From positions 1 to 60,184 of the forward strand of contig CAZOVL010000005.1 of NCBI GenBank assembly GCA_964583185.1: a stretch of DNA of 60,184 nucleotides, written 5' to 3'. Below the pieces are notes generated by a model. That model was not told where the DNA came from. It saw only the letters and a program-made list of their open reading frames with translations, and searched no databases. The first letter of the stretch is position 1, and the number at the start of each line of letters is the position of its first letter. The position numbers and the translations under genes are program-made. This DNA is from Bacteroides_E sp964583185 (GTDB lineage Bacteria; Bacteroidota; Bacteroidia; Bacteroidales; Bacteroidaceae). Positions 35,297 through 43,392 of this stretch are shown here, piece by piece.

Positions 35297-35857
35297 TTAT
35301 GCACGGCCTACGTAAGAACCATTACGAGTATCTACTTCTAATAGTTCACCGTTTTCAATAAATAATGGAACACGAATTTCGGCTCCTGTTTCAAGTGTAG
35401 CCGGTTTAAGTGCATTTGTAGCAGTATCTCCTCTTAATCCGGGTTCAGTATAAGTAACCTTTAATGTTACTTTAACAGGAAGTTCTGCAAAAAGAACAGT
35501 TTCTGTGTCAGCGTGAGATACTACTTCAATGGAATCTCCTTCTTTCAAAAAGTCAACACCGGTAATAAGGTCTTTCTGAACATTGATTTGCTCAAAAGTC
35601 TCTTGATTCATTAAGTTATATCCCAATTCATCTTTGTATAAGAATTGGAAAGGACGACGCTCGATTCTAACTTCGTCTAATTTTACACCGGAAGAAAAGG
35701 TTTTATCAATGGTTCTGCCTGTTGTTACACTTTTTAATTTAGTGCGAACAAAAGCAGCTCCCTTACCCGGTTTAACATGTAGAAATTCTGTAATTACGTA
35801 GAAGTGTCCATCTAAATCGATGCACATTCCGTTTTTTATATCAGCAGTTGTAGCCAT
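35297..35857 (-). CDS. efp: Translation elongation factor P
   Basis: 186 aa with the three beta-barrel domains of EF-P. The loop KPGKG places Lys32 at the position of the modified lysine of E. coli EF-P (Lys34), and the C-terminus has the family pattern LRGDTATNALKPATLETGAEIRVPLFI and DTRNGSYVGRA. EF-P rescues ribosomes stalled on polyproline. No lysine-modifying enzyme lies in the window. It has a consensus promoter 66 bases upstream, back to back with the rpmH promoter. Confidence 0.97.
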   Translation of the reverse strand: MATTADIKNGMCIDLDGHFYVITEFLHVKPGKGAAFVRTKLKSVTTGRTIDKTFSSGVKLDEVRIERRPFQFLYKDELGYNLMNQETFEQINVQKDLITGVDFLKEGDSIEVVSHADTETVLFAELPVKVTLKVTYTEPGLRGDTATNALKPATLETGAEIRVPLFIENGELLEVDTRNGSYVGRA

Positions 35858-35922
35858 AATAGGTTTCTAAATATATATTAATGATTGATTATTATCTGTT
35901 TGTAGCTCATAGCTATACGTCA

Positions 35923-35953
35923 CAAAAGTACTTTATTCGATAAAAGTTACAAA
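35923..35953 (-). promoter_or_regulatory. Promoter of efp
   Basis: On the minus strand TTTG (35953-35950), 19 bases, then TACTTTTG (35930-35923): an exact Bacteroidota-type promoter about 60 bases before the efp ATG. Confidence 0.75.
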
Positions 35954-35978
35954 ATGTTTTGACTAAAAAGAACTATCC

Positions 35979-36010
35979 TTTGGATATTTTCAAAAAAGTA
36001 ACTAAGTTTG
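35979..36010 (+). promoter_or_regulatory. Promoter of rpmH
   Basis: TTTG (35979-35982), 20 bases, then TAAGTTTG (36003-36010): an exact Bacteroidota-type promoter. The predicted start near 36017 gives a 65-base leader to rpmH. Confidence 0.75.
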
Positions 36011-36081
36011 CAACCCGTAAATGTATTATTGGAGAAATAATAGGTTAATCGATAATAATAACATAAAATATACATATACAA

Positions 36082-36237
36082 ATGAAAAGAACATTTCAAC
36101 CCTCGAATAGAAAGAGAAAGAATAAGCATGGGTTCCGTAGCAGAATGGCTTCAGCAAATGGCCGTCGTTTACTTGCTCGTCGCCGTGCTAAAGGAAGAAA
36201 GAAACTTAGCATTTCAGACGAATTTAATGGTCTGTAA
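36082..36237 (+). CDS. rpmH: 50S ribosomal protein L34
   Basis: 51 aa: starts MKRTFQPSNRKRKNKHGFRS and continues with the conserved ARMAS-like RMASANGRRLLARRRAKGRKKLS core. Very basic; the C-terminal extension SISDEFNGL is a few residues longer than in E. coli (46 aa). A component of the large ribosomal subunit. It has its own consensus promoter and a strong terminator downstream. Confidence 0.97.
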   Translation: MKRTFQPSNRKRKNKHGFRSRMASANGRRLLARRRAKGRKKLSISDEFNGL

Positions 36238-36281
36238 ATAGTTAAAGGGATTACCTAATATTAATAGCTATCTAGGTAAAC

Positions 36282-36320
36282 AAAAGAAGTAAAGGTTTAT
36301 ATATCCCTTTACTTCTTTTT
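36282..36320 (+). terminator. Intrinsic terminator after rpmH
   Basis: A 14 bp stem (36282-36295 with 36306-36319, core AGAAGTAAAGG/CCTTTACTTCT) with a 10-base loop, ending in T5. It isolates rpmH from the PASTA-protein gene. Confidence 0.88.
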
Positions 36321-36413
36321 GTTTGTAGACGAATTTAATGGTGTGAAAACGATTTTTAACCTCCTTTTCCAGAGATTACGAAATAGAAATCATCCGTTTT
36401 CTGCTATTTATTG

Positions 36414-36421
36414 TATCTTTG
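36414..36421 (+). promoter_or_regulatory. Candidate -7 element of the PASTA-rluD-ddl operon
   Basis: TATCTTTG matches TAnnTTTG, 29 bases before the ATG at 36450. No clear -33 TTTG. Confidence 0.4.
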
Positions 36422-36449
36422 ATAGGAATTAGACCGAGAAGACGAGAAT

Positions 36450-37073
36450 ATGGCATCAAAAATGAATAAAGGGCTCTATTTAATTATAAATCTTTTAGGA
36501 ATGGCTGTTATTGCTGTTGCTTTGGTTCTTTTAACGCTTAAAGGTTTGGAATCGTATACAAGGCATGGTGAAGCTGTAGTTGTTCCCGATGTGGAAGGTT
36601 TAACCCTTGAACGTGCTAAAGCACTGTTTGCTTCCAACGGATTATTCTGTGAAGTGGCAGACTCTACTTATGTAAAAGATAAACCCCGAGGTATTATTTT
36701 GGATTGTGTTCCTCCTATTGGTAGCAAAGTAAAAGAGGGACGCTTGATTTATCTTACGGTTAATCGATTGAATATTCCTTTGGTTCAGGTTCCCGATGTG
36801 GCAGATAATAGTTCTTCCAGACAAGCAAGGGCACGTATGTTAGCCTCAGGATTTAGATTAACTGAGGATGAGATGATTGGAGGTGAACGCGATTGGGTTT
36901 ATGCTGTAAAATACAAGGGAAGAGAGTTGGAATTAGGTGAAAAAGTGCCATCAGAATCCTTGTTAACCTTAGTGGTAGGTGATGGAAGTGAAGTAATTAG
37001 TGAAGATTCTTTGTTAACTGATGAGTGGATGGAAGATTCTGCTCCTCTTCAAGAAAACTCTTGGTTTGAATAA
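36450..37073 (+). CDS. PASTA-domain membrane protein
   Basis: 207 aa. One membrane helix (about 8-30), then two to three PASTA repeats facing the periplasm: VVVPDVEGLTLERAKALFASNG (about 41-62) with PPIGSKVKEGRLIYLTVN, and VQVPDVADNSSSRQARARMLASGF. The acidic tail (about 185-207) is unusual. PASTA domains bind peptidoglycan fragments or beta-lactams in kinases and PBPs. Here no kinase or transpeptidase domain is attached, so the role is probably scaffolding at the cell wall. It heads an operon with rluD and ddl (a cell-wall gene). Confidence 0.88.
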   Translation: MASKMNKGLYLIINLLGMAVIAVALVLLTLKGLESYTRHGEAVVVPDVEGLTLERAKALFASNGLFCEVADSTYVKDKPRGIILDCVPPIGSKVKEGRLIYLTVNRLNIPLVQVPDVADNSSSRQARARMLASGFRLTEDEMIGGERDWVYAVKYKGRELELGEKVPSESLLTLVVGDGSEVISEDSLLTDEWMEDSAPLQENSWFE

Positions 37074-37081
37074 GTGAAGTT

Positions 37082-38158
37082 TTGAATACTCAAGAAAAAC
37101 ATATTGAGGATCTGAATTCTGATTTTTTAGATGATCTGGATAGAGATGATGAAAGTCATCTTTATGAGCATTTTAAAGTAACAGCAGATAAAGGTCAGTC
37201 TCCCCTGCGAATAGATAAGTTTTTATCGGATAGGATGTTAAATGCTTCCCGTAATCGAATTCAACAAGCAGCAGATGCAAAAATGATTTTGGTTAATGGA
37301 GTTGCTGTTAAGAGTAATTACAAGGTAAAACCTATGGATGTAATTTCTGTAATGCTAGATCGTCCTGTCTATGATAATAAAATAATTCCAGAAGATATTC
37401 CCCTAAACATAGTCTATGAGGACCATTGTTTAATGGTTGTCAATAAACCGGCAGGGTTGGTTGTTCATCCCGGACATGGAAATTATACCGGAACTCTGTT
37501 AAATGCATTGGCTTGGTATATGAAAGAAGAACCAACCTTTGACCCTAATGATGCTAGCGTGGGGTTAGTTCACCGAATAGATAAAGATACATCCGGCTTA
37601 CTGCTCATTGCCAAAACACCGGAGGCCAAAACACATCTATCGAAACAGTTTTACGATAAAACAACACAAAGAGAGTATCAAGCTTTGGTGTGGGGTATTA
37701 TTGATGAAGACGAGGGAGTGATTACAGGTAATATTGCACGGAATCCAAAAGATAGGATGCAGATGGCTGTTTTTGCCGATCCCGAAATAGGGAAGTCGGC
37801 TGTAACTCATTATAAGGTTTTGGAACGATTAGGATATGTCACTTTAGTACAATGTGCATTGGAAACAGGTAGGACACATCAGATTCGTATTCATATGAAA
37901 CATATAGGACATACTCTGTTTAATGATGAACGTTATGGCGGGGATAAAATTTTGAAAGGAACACGCTATAGTAAATACAGACAGTTTGTTCAGAACTGCT
38001 TTGCCATTTGTCCCAGACAGGCTCTTCACGCTAAGACCTTGGGGTTTATTCATCCTGAAACAGGAGAAAATATGTTTTTTGATTCTACTTTACCCAATGA
38101 TTTATTGGAGTTAATTAATAAATGGCGTACGTATATTAGTAATAGAGATATAGAATGA
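37082..38158 (+). CDS. rluD: RluD-type 23S rRNA pseudouridine synthase
   Basis: 358 aa. The start is TTG at 37082, 8 bases after the previous stop; the next internal Met lies beyond the S4 domain start, so a later start would truncate the fold. An S4 RNA-binding domain (about 40-100, PLRIDKFLSDRMLNASRNRIQQA) precedes the catalytic domain with the HRIDKDTSGLLL motif, whose Asp is the nucleophile, and GRTHQIRIH. It probably modifies helix 69 of 23S rRNA. The gene overlaps ddl by 4 bases. Confidence 0.93.
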   Translation: MNTQEKHIEDLNSDFLDDLDRDDESHLYEHFKVTADKGQSPLRIDKFLSDRMLNASRNRIQQAADAKMILVNGVAVKSNYKVKPMDVISVMLDRPVYDNKIIPEDIPLNIVYEDHCLMVVNKPAGLVVHPGHGNYTGTLLNALAWYMKEEPTFDPNDASVGLVHRIDKDTSGLLLIAKTPEAKTHLSKQFYDKTTQREYQALVWGIIDEDEGVITGNIARNPKDRMQMAVFADPEIGKSAVTHYKVLERLGYVTLVQCALETGRTHQIRIHMKHIGHTLFNDERYGGDKILKGTRYSKYRQFVQNCFAICPRQALHAKTLGFIHPETGENMFFDSTLPNDLLELINKWRTYISNRDIE

Positions 38159-39165
38159 AGCGAACAATAGCTATAGTAGCAGGTGGAGTTTCGTCAGAAT
38201 ATGAGGTTTCACTTTCTAGTGCTAGGGGAATTTACTCTTTTTTTGATAAGGAGAAATATAATGTATATGTAACTAAGATTATTAATAGGAACTGGACGGT
38301 TTTACTTAATTTTAATGAAGAATTGGGTGCTGCTAATCCTGCCATTGAAGAAGTTCCTATTGATAAAAACGACTTTAGTTTTACAGTAAACAATCGTAAG
38401 GAGACTTTTGATTATGCCTACATTACCATTCACGGAGAACCGGGAGAAGATGGTTGCTTACAAGGATATTTTAAAATGATGAATATTCCTCATTCCACTT
38501 GTAATGTGTTGGCGGCTTCTTTAACTTATAACAAACATTTTTGTAGCCAATATCTTAAGGGGTTTGGAGTGAACATTGCAGAATCCATAATATTGAAGCA
38601 AAAAAAGGAATCTTCTTTCATTTTAGATGAAGTTACAAAAAAAGTAGGATTCCCTTGTTTTGTAAAACCAAATCTAGGCGGATCGAGTTTTGGTATTTCA
38701 AAGGTGATGGAAGAGCAAGACTTGATTCCTGCTATTCATAAGGCGTTTAATGAAGATCGAGAGGTAATCATTGAAGCTTTTTTGGATGGAATGGAGGTAA
38801 CTTGTGGTTGTTATGCTAATCAAAACGAATTGATAGCCTTACCTATTACTGAAGTGGTTACACATAATGAGTTTTTTGATTACGAGGCAAAATATAAAGG
38901 AGCAGTGGATGAAATTACACCCGCTAGAATCTCCGAAGAGTTAACTCATCGCATACAAGAGCTGACAAAGAAAATTTATGGGCTTTTAAATTGTGATGGA
39001 ATAATCCGAATTGATTATATTGTAACAGAATCGGATAGAGTGAATTTATTAGAGGTAAATACAACTCCGGGAATGACCCCTACGAGTTTTATTCCACAAC
39101 AAGTGGCCGTGGCTGGTTTGTCCATGAGGCAGATTTTAACTGATCTTGTTGAGAGTGCTTTTTGA
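38155..39165 (+). CDS. ddl: D-alanine--D-alanine ligase
   Basis: 336 aa ATP-grasp enzyme that joins two D-Ala for the peptidoglycan stem peptide, in the cytoplasm. Visible motifs are GGVSSEYEVSLSSARGI, HGEPGEDGCLQGYF, KPNLGGSSFGISKV, and RIDYIVTE...LLEVNTTPGMTPTS with the Mg-binding Glu/Asn residues. The start overlaps the rluD stop by 4 bases (ATGA), indicating translational coupling. Confidence 0.96.
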   Translation: MKRTIAIVAGGVSSEYEVSLSSARGIYSFFDKEKYNVYVTKIINRNWTVLLNFNEELGAANPAIEEVPIDKNDFSFTVNNRKETFDYAYITIHGEPGEDGCLQGYFKMMNIPHSTCNVLAASLTYNKHFCSQYLKGFGVNIAESIILKQKKESSFILDEVTKKVGFPCFVKPNLGGSSFGISKVMEEQDLIPAIHKAFNEDREVIIEAFLDGMEVTCGCYANQNELIALPITEVVTHNEFFDYEAKYKGAVDEITPARISEELTHRIQELTKKIYGLLNCDGIIRIDYIVTESDRVNLLEVNTTPGMTPTSFIPQQVAVAGLSMRQILTDLVESAF

Positions 39166-39179
39166 TAAATGAAAAAGAT

Positions 39180-40343
39180 ATGAAAAATACGTCAGAATTT
39201 GATGAAATACGTCCATATCACGATGAAGAGTTACCGGAAGTTTTTGAACTTCTAATTGAGGATGAGGCTTTTCAGAATGCTGTTGGATTTATTGTACCAG
39301 ATATTCCTTTTTCTGTACTGGCAGAGAAAATCAGAGCTTGTAAGTCTAAATTGGACTTTCAGAAAGCTTTTGCCTATGAGATTCTAAGGAAGATTGCGGC
39401 TAATTATACCGATGGGCTAAGTATAGATTTATCTGCTAACCCTAAGGAGAATGCTTATACCTATATATCCAATCATAGAGATATTATTTTGGATGCCGGT
39501 TTTCTCTCTTCCTTATTAGTGGATAATGGGTTGGATACGGTTGAAATTGCTATTGGCGATAATCTATTGGTGTATCCCTGGATTAAACGTTTAGTTAGAA
39601 TTAATAAGTCGTTTATTGTTCAACGAGCTTTGACTATGCGGCAAATGTTGGATTCTTCTGCACGTATGTCGCGTTATATGCATTACACCATCAAAGAAAA
39701 AAAGCAATCCATTTGGATAGCACAGCGAGAAGGTCGTGCTAAAGATTCCGATGATAGGACACAAGATAGTGTATTGAAAATGCTTGCTATGGGTGGGGAA
39801 GGTTCTATAACTGCTCGTTTAGCCAATTTAAATATTATTCCTCTATCTATATCTTATGAATACGATCCTTGTGATTATTTAAAGGCTCAAGAGTTTCAGT
39901 TAAAGCGTGATGATCCTAATTTCGTTAAAACAACAAGAGATGATTTGTTGAATATGGAAGTAGGGCTGTTTGGCTACAAAGGAAGAGTACACTTTCAAAC
40001 TACTCCTTGTCTTAATAATAAGCTGGAAGAGCTGGGCGAAGATCAGAGTTTGCCAAAGAATGAATTGTTTCAGTTGATTTCCCAACAAATGGATAAACAA
40101 ATACATTTGGGATATAGAATGTATGAGGTGAATTATGTGGCTCACGATTTATTATATAACGCTGAAACACATAAGAAACAGTATACTGAAGAACAGAAAC
40201 AAGGTTTCCTTTCTTATTTGGATAAACAACTTGGAAAAATTCAGATACCAAATAAAGATGAAGCATTTCTTCGTGAGAGAATATTGCTAATGTATGCTAA
40301 TCCCTTAACCAACCATCTAAAGGCTCTTGAATGCGTGGATTAA
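39180..40343 (+). CDS. PlsC-like glycerophosphate acyltransferase family protein
   Basis: 387 aa from the ATG at 39180; a TTG at 39162 that overlaps the ddl stop would add six residues. The acyltransferase core (about 90-270) has SNHRDIILDAGFL as block I, IQREGRAKDSDDRTQ as block III, and NIIPLSISYEYDP as block IV. The spacing His-x5-Asp differs from the usual His-x4-Asp of PlsC. No membrane helix is obvious. It probably transfers an acyl chain to a glycerophosphate-type acceptor. It is the fourth gene of the operon and overlaps the next by 13 bases. Confidence 0.8.
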   Translation: MKNTSEFDEIRPYHDEELPEVFELLIEDEAFQNAVGFIVPDIPFSVLAEKIRACKSKLDFQKAFAYEILRKIAANYTDGLSIDLSANPKENAYTYISNHRDIILDAGFLSSLLVDNGLDTVEIAIGDNLLVYPWIKRLVRINKSFIVQRALTMRQMLDSSARMSRYMHYTIKEKKQSIWIAQREGRAKDSDDRTQDSVLKMLAMGGEGSITARLANLNIIPLSISYEYDPCDYLKAQEFQLKRDDPNFVKTTRDDLLNMEVGLFGYKGRVHFQTTPCLNNKLEELGEDQSLPKNELFQLISQQMDKQIHLGYRMYEVNYVAHDLLYNAETHKKQYTEEQKQGFLSYLDKQLGKIQIPNKDEAFLRERILLMYANPLTNHLKALECVD

Positions 40344-40999
40344 GTTTTTGTTTGTGCTGTTTATTTATAATGGTTCTTTTATCCGGTTGTGATGATGATG
40401 GATATAAAGGAACCTATCCGTCTGTCGTCTTAGAGTTTGCTACTGTTCAAGCTGATGATAAGGGACATTTGGCGTTTCTTTTAACTGATGAGCAAGAGGT
40501 GTTGTTAGTTCTCGAAGATCGCACTCAAACAAAAATTGAACCAAGAGAACAAAAGCGAGTTGTTTGTAACTATGAGATGGTAGAATCCAAGGAGGGAATA
40601 ATTATTTATTCTTTATCTGGAACGCTGACATCTAGCCCTGTTCCTAGAAAGGAATTGGAGGTGGAGCTAAAGGAAAATCCGGTTTCTGTACAAAGTAGTT
40701 GGTTGGGAAGTGATTTTCTTAATTTAATAATGCAAATTAGAGTGGCTGATGCCCGAAAGCACAAGTTTTCTTTTATTGAAGATAATTATTTTACCGATGG
40801 TACTACTTCTCGGGTAGATTTAGTGTTGTACCACGATGATGGAGGAGATGAATTTGCACATACAGACCGGGCTTATTTCTCTGTTCCTCTTCATAAATAC
40901 CTGAATAACGAAAGAGTTACTGAAATAAAGATAAGCTTTTCTTACTTTGATTATTCAGGAAAAAGAAGGGTGGAACACTTTGTTCTAAAAAGAAAATAA
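40331..40999 (+). CDS. NigD-like lipoprotein
   Basis: 222 aa. The signal peptide (about 1-19) ends in the lipobox LLSGC, followed by DDDGY. The rest has a beta-rich pattern, YPSVVLEFATVQADDKGHLAFLLTDE and ISFSYFDYSGKRRVEHFVL, as in the Bacteroidales NigD-like family (OB-like N-terminal plus C-terminal beta domain). NigD was named from a bacteriocin cluster, but homologs are widespread and of unknown function. Last gene of the plus-strand operon. A perfect palindrome follows. Confidence 0.8.
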   Translation: MRGLSFCLCCLFIMVLLSGCDDDGYKGTYPSVVLEFATVQADDKGHLAFLLTDEQEVLLVLEDRTQTKIEPREQKRVVCNYEMVESKEGIIIYSLSGTLTSSPVPRKELEVELKENPVSVQSSWLGSDFLNLIMQIRVADARKHKFSFIEDNYFTDGTTSRVDLVLYHDDGGDEFAHTDRAYFSVPLHKYLNNERVTEIKISFSYFDYSGKRRVEHFVLKRK

Positions 41000-41075
41000 T
41001 CTTTTATTTCTTATTCACAGGTAGTCTGTTCTTTTGTTTATCGGTTTTTTCTTTTAGAAAATCAATATGAGTAAT

Positions 41076-41129
41076 AATAAAGAATGGGCTTAGTAAATAA
41101 ATATTTATTTACTAAGCCCATTCTTTATT
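41076..41129. terminator. Perfect 54-base palindrome, bidirectional terminator
   Basis: Bases 41076-41102 are the exact reverse complement of 41103-41129: 27 bp with no loop, core AGAATGGGCTTAGTAAATAA. It lies between the convergent NigD-like gene and argF', 20 bases from the argF' stop. As RNA it would form a long hairpin. The flanking T tract is short (TTTATTG), so termination may rest mostly on the stem. Confidence 0.9.
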
Positions 41130-41148
41130 GTCTCTCTTTCCTGTTCTG

Positions 41149-42108
41149 TTATAGGTGTAAGGTTTTAAGCATTCTTTTAATAACCACAGTAGCAGAAATC
41201 TCACGATTGGCTGCCTCAGGAATAACAATTGATTGTGGGCTTTCAATGACTTCATCGGTTACAATCATATTTCTTCTTACAGGTAGACAGTGCATAAAAT
41301 AAGCATCGCGTGTAACATCCATTTGGCGTTTGCTTACAGTCCAGCTACGATCTTTACTAAGAATTTTTCCATAGTTATCACCACTGTATGCAGCCCAGTT
41401 TTTAGCATAAATAAAGTCAGCTCCTTCAAAGGCTTTCATTTGATTATATTCCACTTGAGCTTTACCAACAAATTCCGGGTCTAACTCATAACCTTCAGGA
41501 TGCGTAATGACAAAATCATAGTCTGTCACATTCATCCATTCGGCAAAGGAGTTGGGAACAGCTTGAGGTAATGCTTTTGGGTGTGGTGCCCAGGTTAATA
41601 CTACCTTAGGTTTCTTTGTCTTTTTATATTCTTCTATGGTAATTAAATCGGCAAAGCTTTGTAATGGGTGACGAGTTGCAGACTCCATAGAGAACACCGG
41701 ACAATTGGAGTATTTAATAAATTGGTTAAGAATGACTTCGTTATAGTCCTCTTCTTTGTTCTCAAATTGAGCAAAAGAGCGGACACCAATGATGTCGCAG
41801 TAACACCCCATAACAGGAATGGCTTCCAAAAGATGTTCCGGTTTATCTCCATCCATAATTACCCCTCTTTCGGTCTCTAACTTCCAAGCACCTTGATTGA
41901 TATCCAAGACGATGGTGTTCATTCCTAGATTTAAGGCTGCTTTTTGTGTGCTCAAGCGAGTTCTTAAACTGGAATTAAAGAAAATCATAAGCAAGGTTTT
42001 GTTTTTTCCCAGCTCTACGTATTTCAAATGATCTCTTTTTATTTCAAAAGCCTCTATCAAGGCATAATCAAGATCTACTAAGTCGTTTACACAGGTGAAT
42101 TTTTTCAT
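41149..42108 (-). CDS. argF': N-succinyl-L-ornithine carbamoyltransferase
   Basis: 319 aa. Close in sequence to the Bacteroides fragilis enzyme (FFNSSLRTRLSTQKAALNLGM, TWAPHPKALPQAVPNSFAEW, ATRHPLQSFADL, FMHCLPVRRN). Pro90 in GDKPEH matches the residue that marks succinylornithine specificity; a Glu there marks acetylornithine specificity. It carbamoylates N-succinylornithine in the Bacteroidota variant of arginine synthesis. Last gene of proB-proA-argF'. argH lies 13 kb away in this window. Confidence 0.94.
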   Translation of the reverse strand: MKKFTCVNDLVDLDYALIEAFEIKRDHLKYVELGKNKTLLMIFFNSSLRTRLSTQKAALNLGMNTIVLDINQGAWKLETERGVIMDGDKPEHLLEAIPVMGCYCDIIGVRSFAQFENKEEDYNEVILNQFIKYSNCPVFSMESATRHPLQSFADLITIEEYKKTKKPKVVLTWAPHPKALPQAVPNSFAEWMNVTDYDFVITHPEGYELDPEFVGKAQVEYNQMKAFEGADFIYAKNWAAYSGDNYGKILSKDRSWTVSKRQMDVTRDAYFMHCLPVRRNMIVTDEVIESPQSIVIPEAANREISATVVIKRMLKTLHL

Positions 42109-42125
42109 TTTCTTTTGTCTTTAGG

Positions 42126-43376
42126 TTAAGGTTTTCGTATTTGCCCTTCACCGTCAATTAACCATTTGTATGATGTGATCTCAGCTAGAGCCATAGGCCC
42201 TCTAGCGTGAAGTTTTTGAGTACTAATACCAATCTCAGCTCCTAAACCAAATTGTGCCCCATCGGTAAAGGCAGTAGATACATTCTGATAGACACAAGCC
42301 GCATCTACCATCTGTTGAAAGTAGGCCCCTTGATTCTTGTTTTCTGTGATGATACACTCACTATGTTTTGATCCGTATTTATCAATGTGGTCTATGGCTT
42401 CATCAATGGTGTTAACTGTTTTTATTGCTAATTTATAATCAAGGAACTCTACACCATAGTTATCCTCTGAAGCAAGGTTTAACAGTTCAGAAGGGTAGGA
42501 GTCAGTCAGTACTTCGTATGCCGGCTTGTCCGCATATAAAATAACATTGTTCTCTTTTAGATTCTGACATAATGCAGGTAAATCTGACAAACGATTTTTA
42601 TGAATGATTAAGCACTCCAAGGCATTACACACACTAACTCTTCTTGTTTTTGCATTGGTGATAATTGCTATCCCCTTTTCCCTGTCTCCATATTCATCAA
42701 AATAAGTGTGACAGATTCCAATACCTGTTTCTATAACAGGAATCGTTGCGTTTTTTCGTACAAAATTAATTAATCCTGCACTTCCTCTAGGTATTAATAG
42801 ATCAACATAACCCTCCGCTTGGAGTAGCTCATGTGTAGCCTCTCTATCAGTAGGTAGAAGTTCCACAATGTTGCGTGTCAGATTGAACTTATCTAATACT
42901 TGATGAATAACGTGAACAATAGCTTGATTGGAATGAAAAGCATCGCTTCCTCCCTTGAGAATACAAGCACTTCCACTTTTTAAACAGAGCGAAAATACAT
43001 CAAAACTAACATTGGGCCTTGCTTCATAAATAATGCCAATAACCCCAAAGGGAACGCTTACTTTACGCAGTAACATCCCATTGGGCAGTTCTTTGTGGAG
43101 TAATTCAATACCCAAAGGACTAGGTAGAGATGCTACATTTTTTATATCAGCCGCAATACTTGTAACTCTTTCGGCTGTTAACTTTAACCGATCGTACTTT
43201 GGATCAAGCACATCCATTTGGTCCAGATCCTTTTTATTCTCAGTAAGAATATAGTCGGTGTTTTTTAGTGCAGCATCAGCTACTGCCAATAGAATTTGAT
43301 TAATATCCTCTTCTTTTAGCTTTTGGAGTTCTCTTGATGCTTTTCTTACGGCTATAAACCGATTTTGTATACTCAT
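42126..43376 (-). CDS. proA: Glutamate-5-semialdehyde dehydrogenase (gamma-glutamyl phosphate reductase)
   Basis: 416 aa aldehyde-dehydrogenase-fold enzyme, second step of proline synthesis: gamma-glutamyl phosphate + NADPH to glutamate semialdehyde. Motifs: GVIGIIYEARPNVSFDVFSLCLKSG, LIPRGSAGLI, ETGIGICHTYFDE, and VCNALECLIIHK with the catalytic Cys, then TDGAQFGLGAEIGISTQKLHARGPM. It lies between proB (16-base gap) and argF' (17-base gap). Confidence 0.96.
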   Translation of the reverse strand: MSIQNRFIAVRKASRELQKLKEEDINQILLAVADAALKNTDYILTENKKDLDQMDVLDPKYDRLKLTAERVTSIAADIKNVASLPSPLGIELLHKELPNGMLLRKVSVPFGVIGIIYEARPNVSFDVFSLCLKSGSACILKGGSDAFHSNQAIVHVIHQVLDKFNLTRNIVELLPTDREATHELLQAEGYVDLLIPRGSAGLINFVRKNATIPVIETGIGICHTYFDEYGDREKGIAIITNAKTRRVSVCNALECLIIHKNRLSDLPALCQNLKENNVILYADKPAYEVLTDSYPSELLNLASEDNYGVEFLDYKLAIKTVNTIDEAIDHIDKYGSKHSECIITENKNQGAYFQQMVDAACVYQNVSTAFTDGAQFGLGAEIGISTQKLHARGPMALAEITSYKWLIDGEGQIRKP

Positions 43377-43392
43377 ATCTTTACTCCTTTAG

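Noticed and set aside
37082..37084. Replacing the TTG start of rluD by a later ATG
   Set aside because: The next in-frame ATG would remove part of the S4 domain, so TTG was kept.
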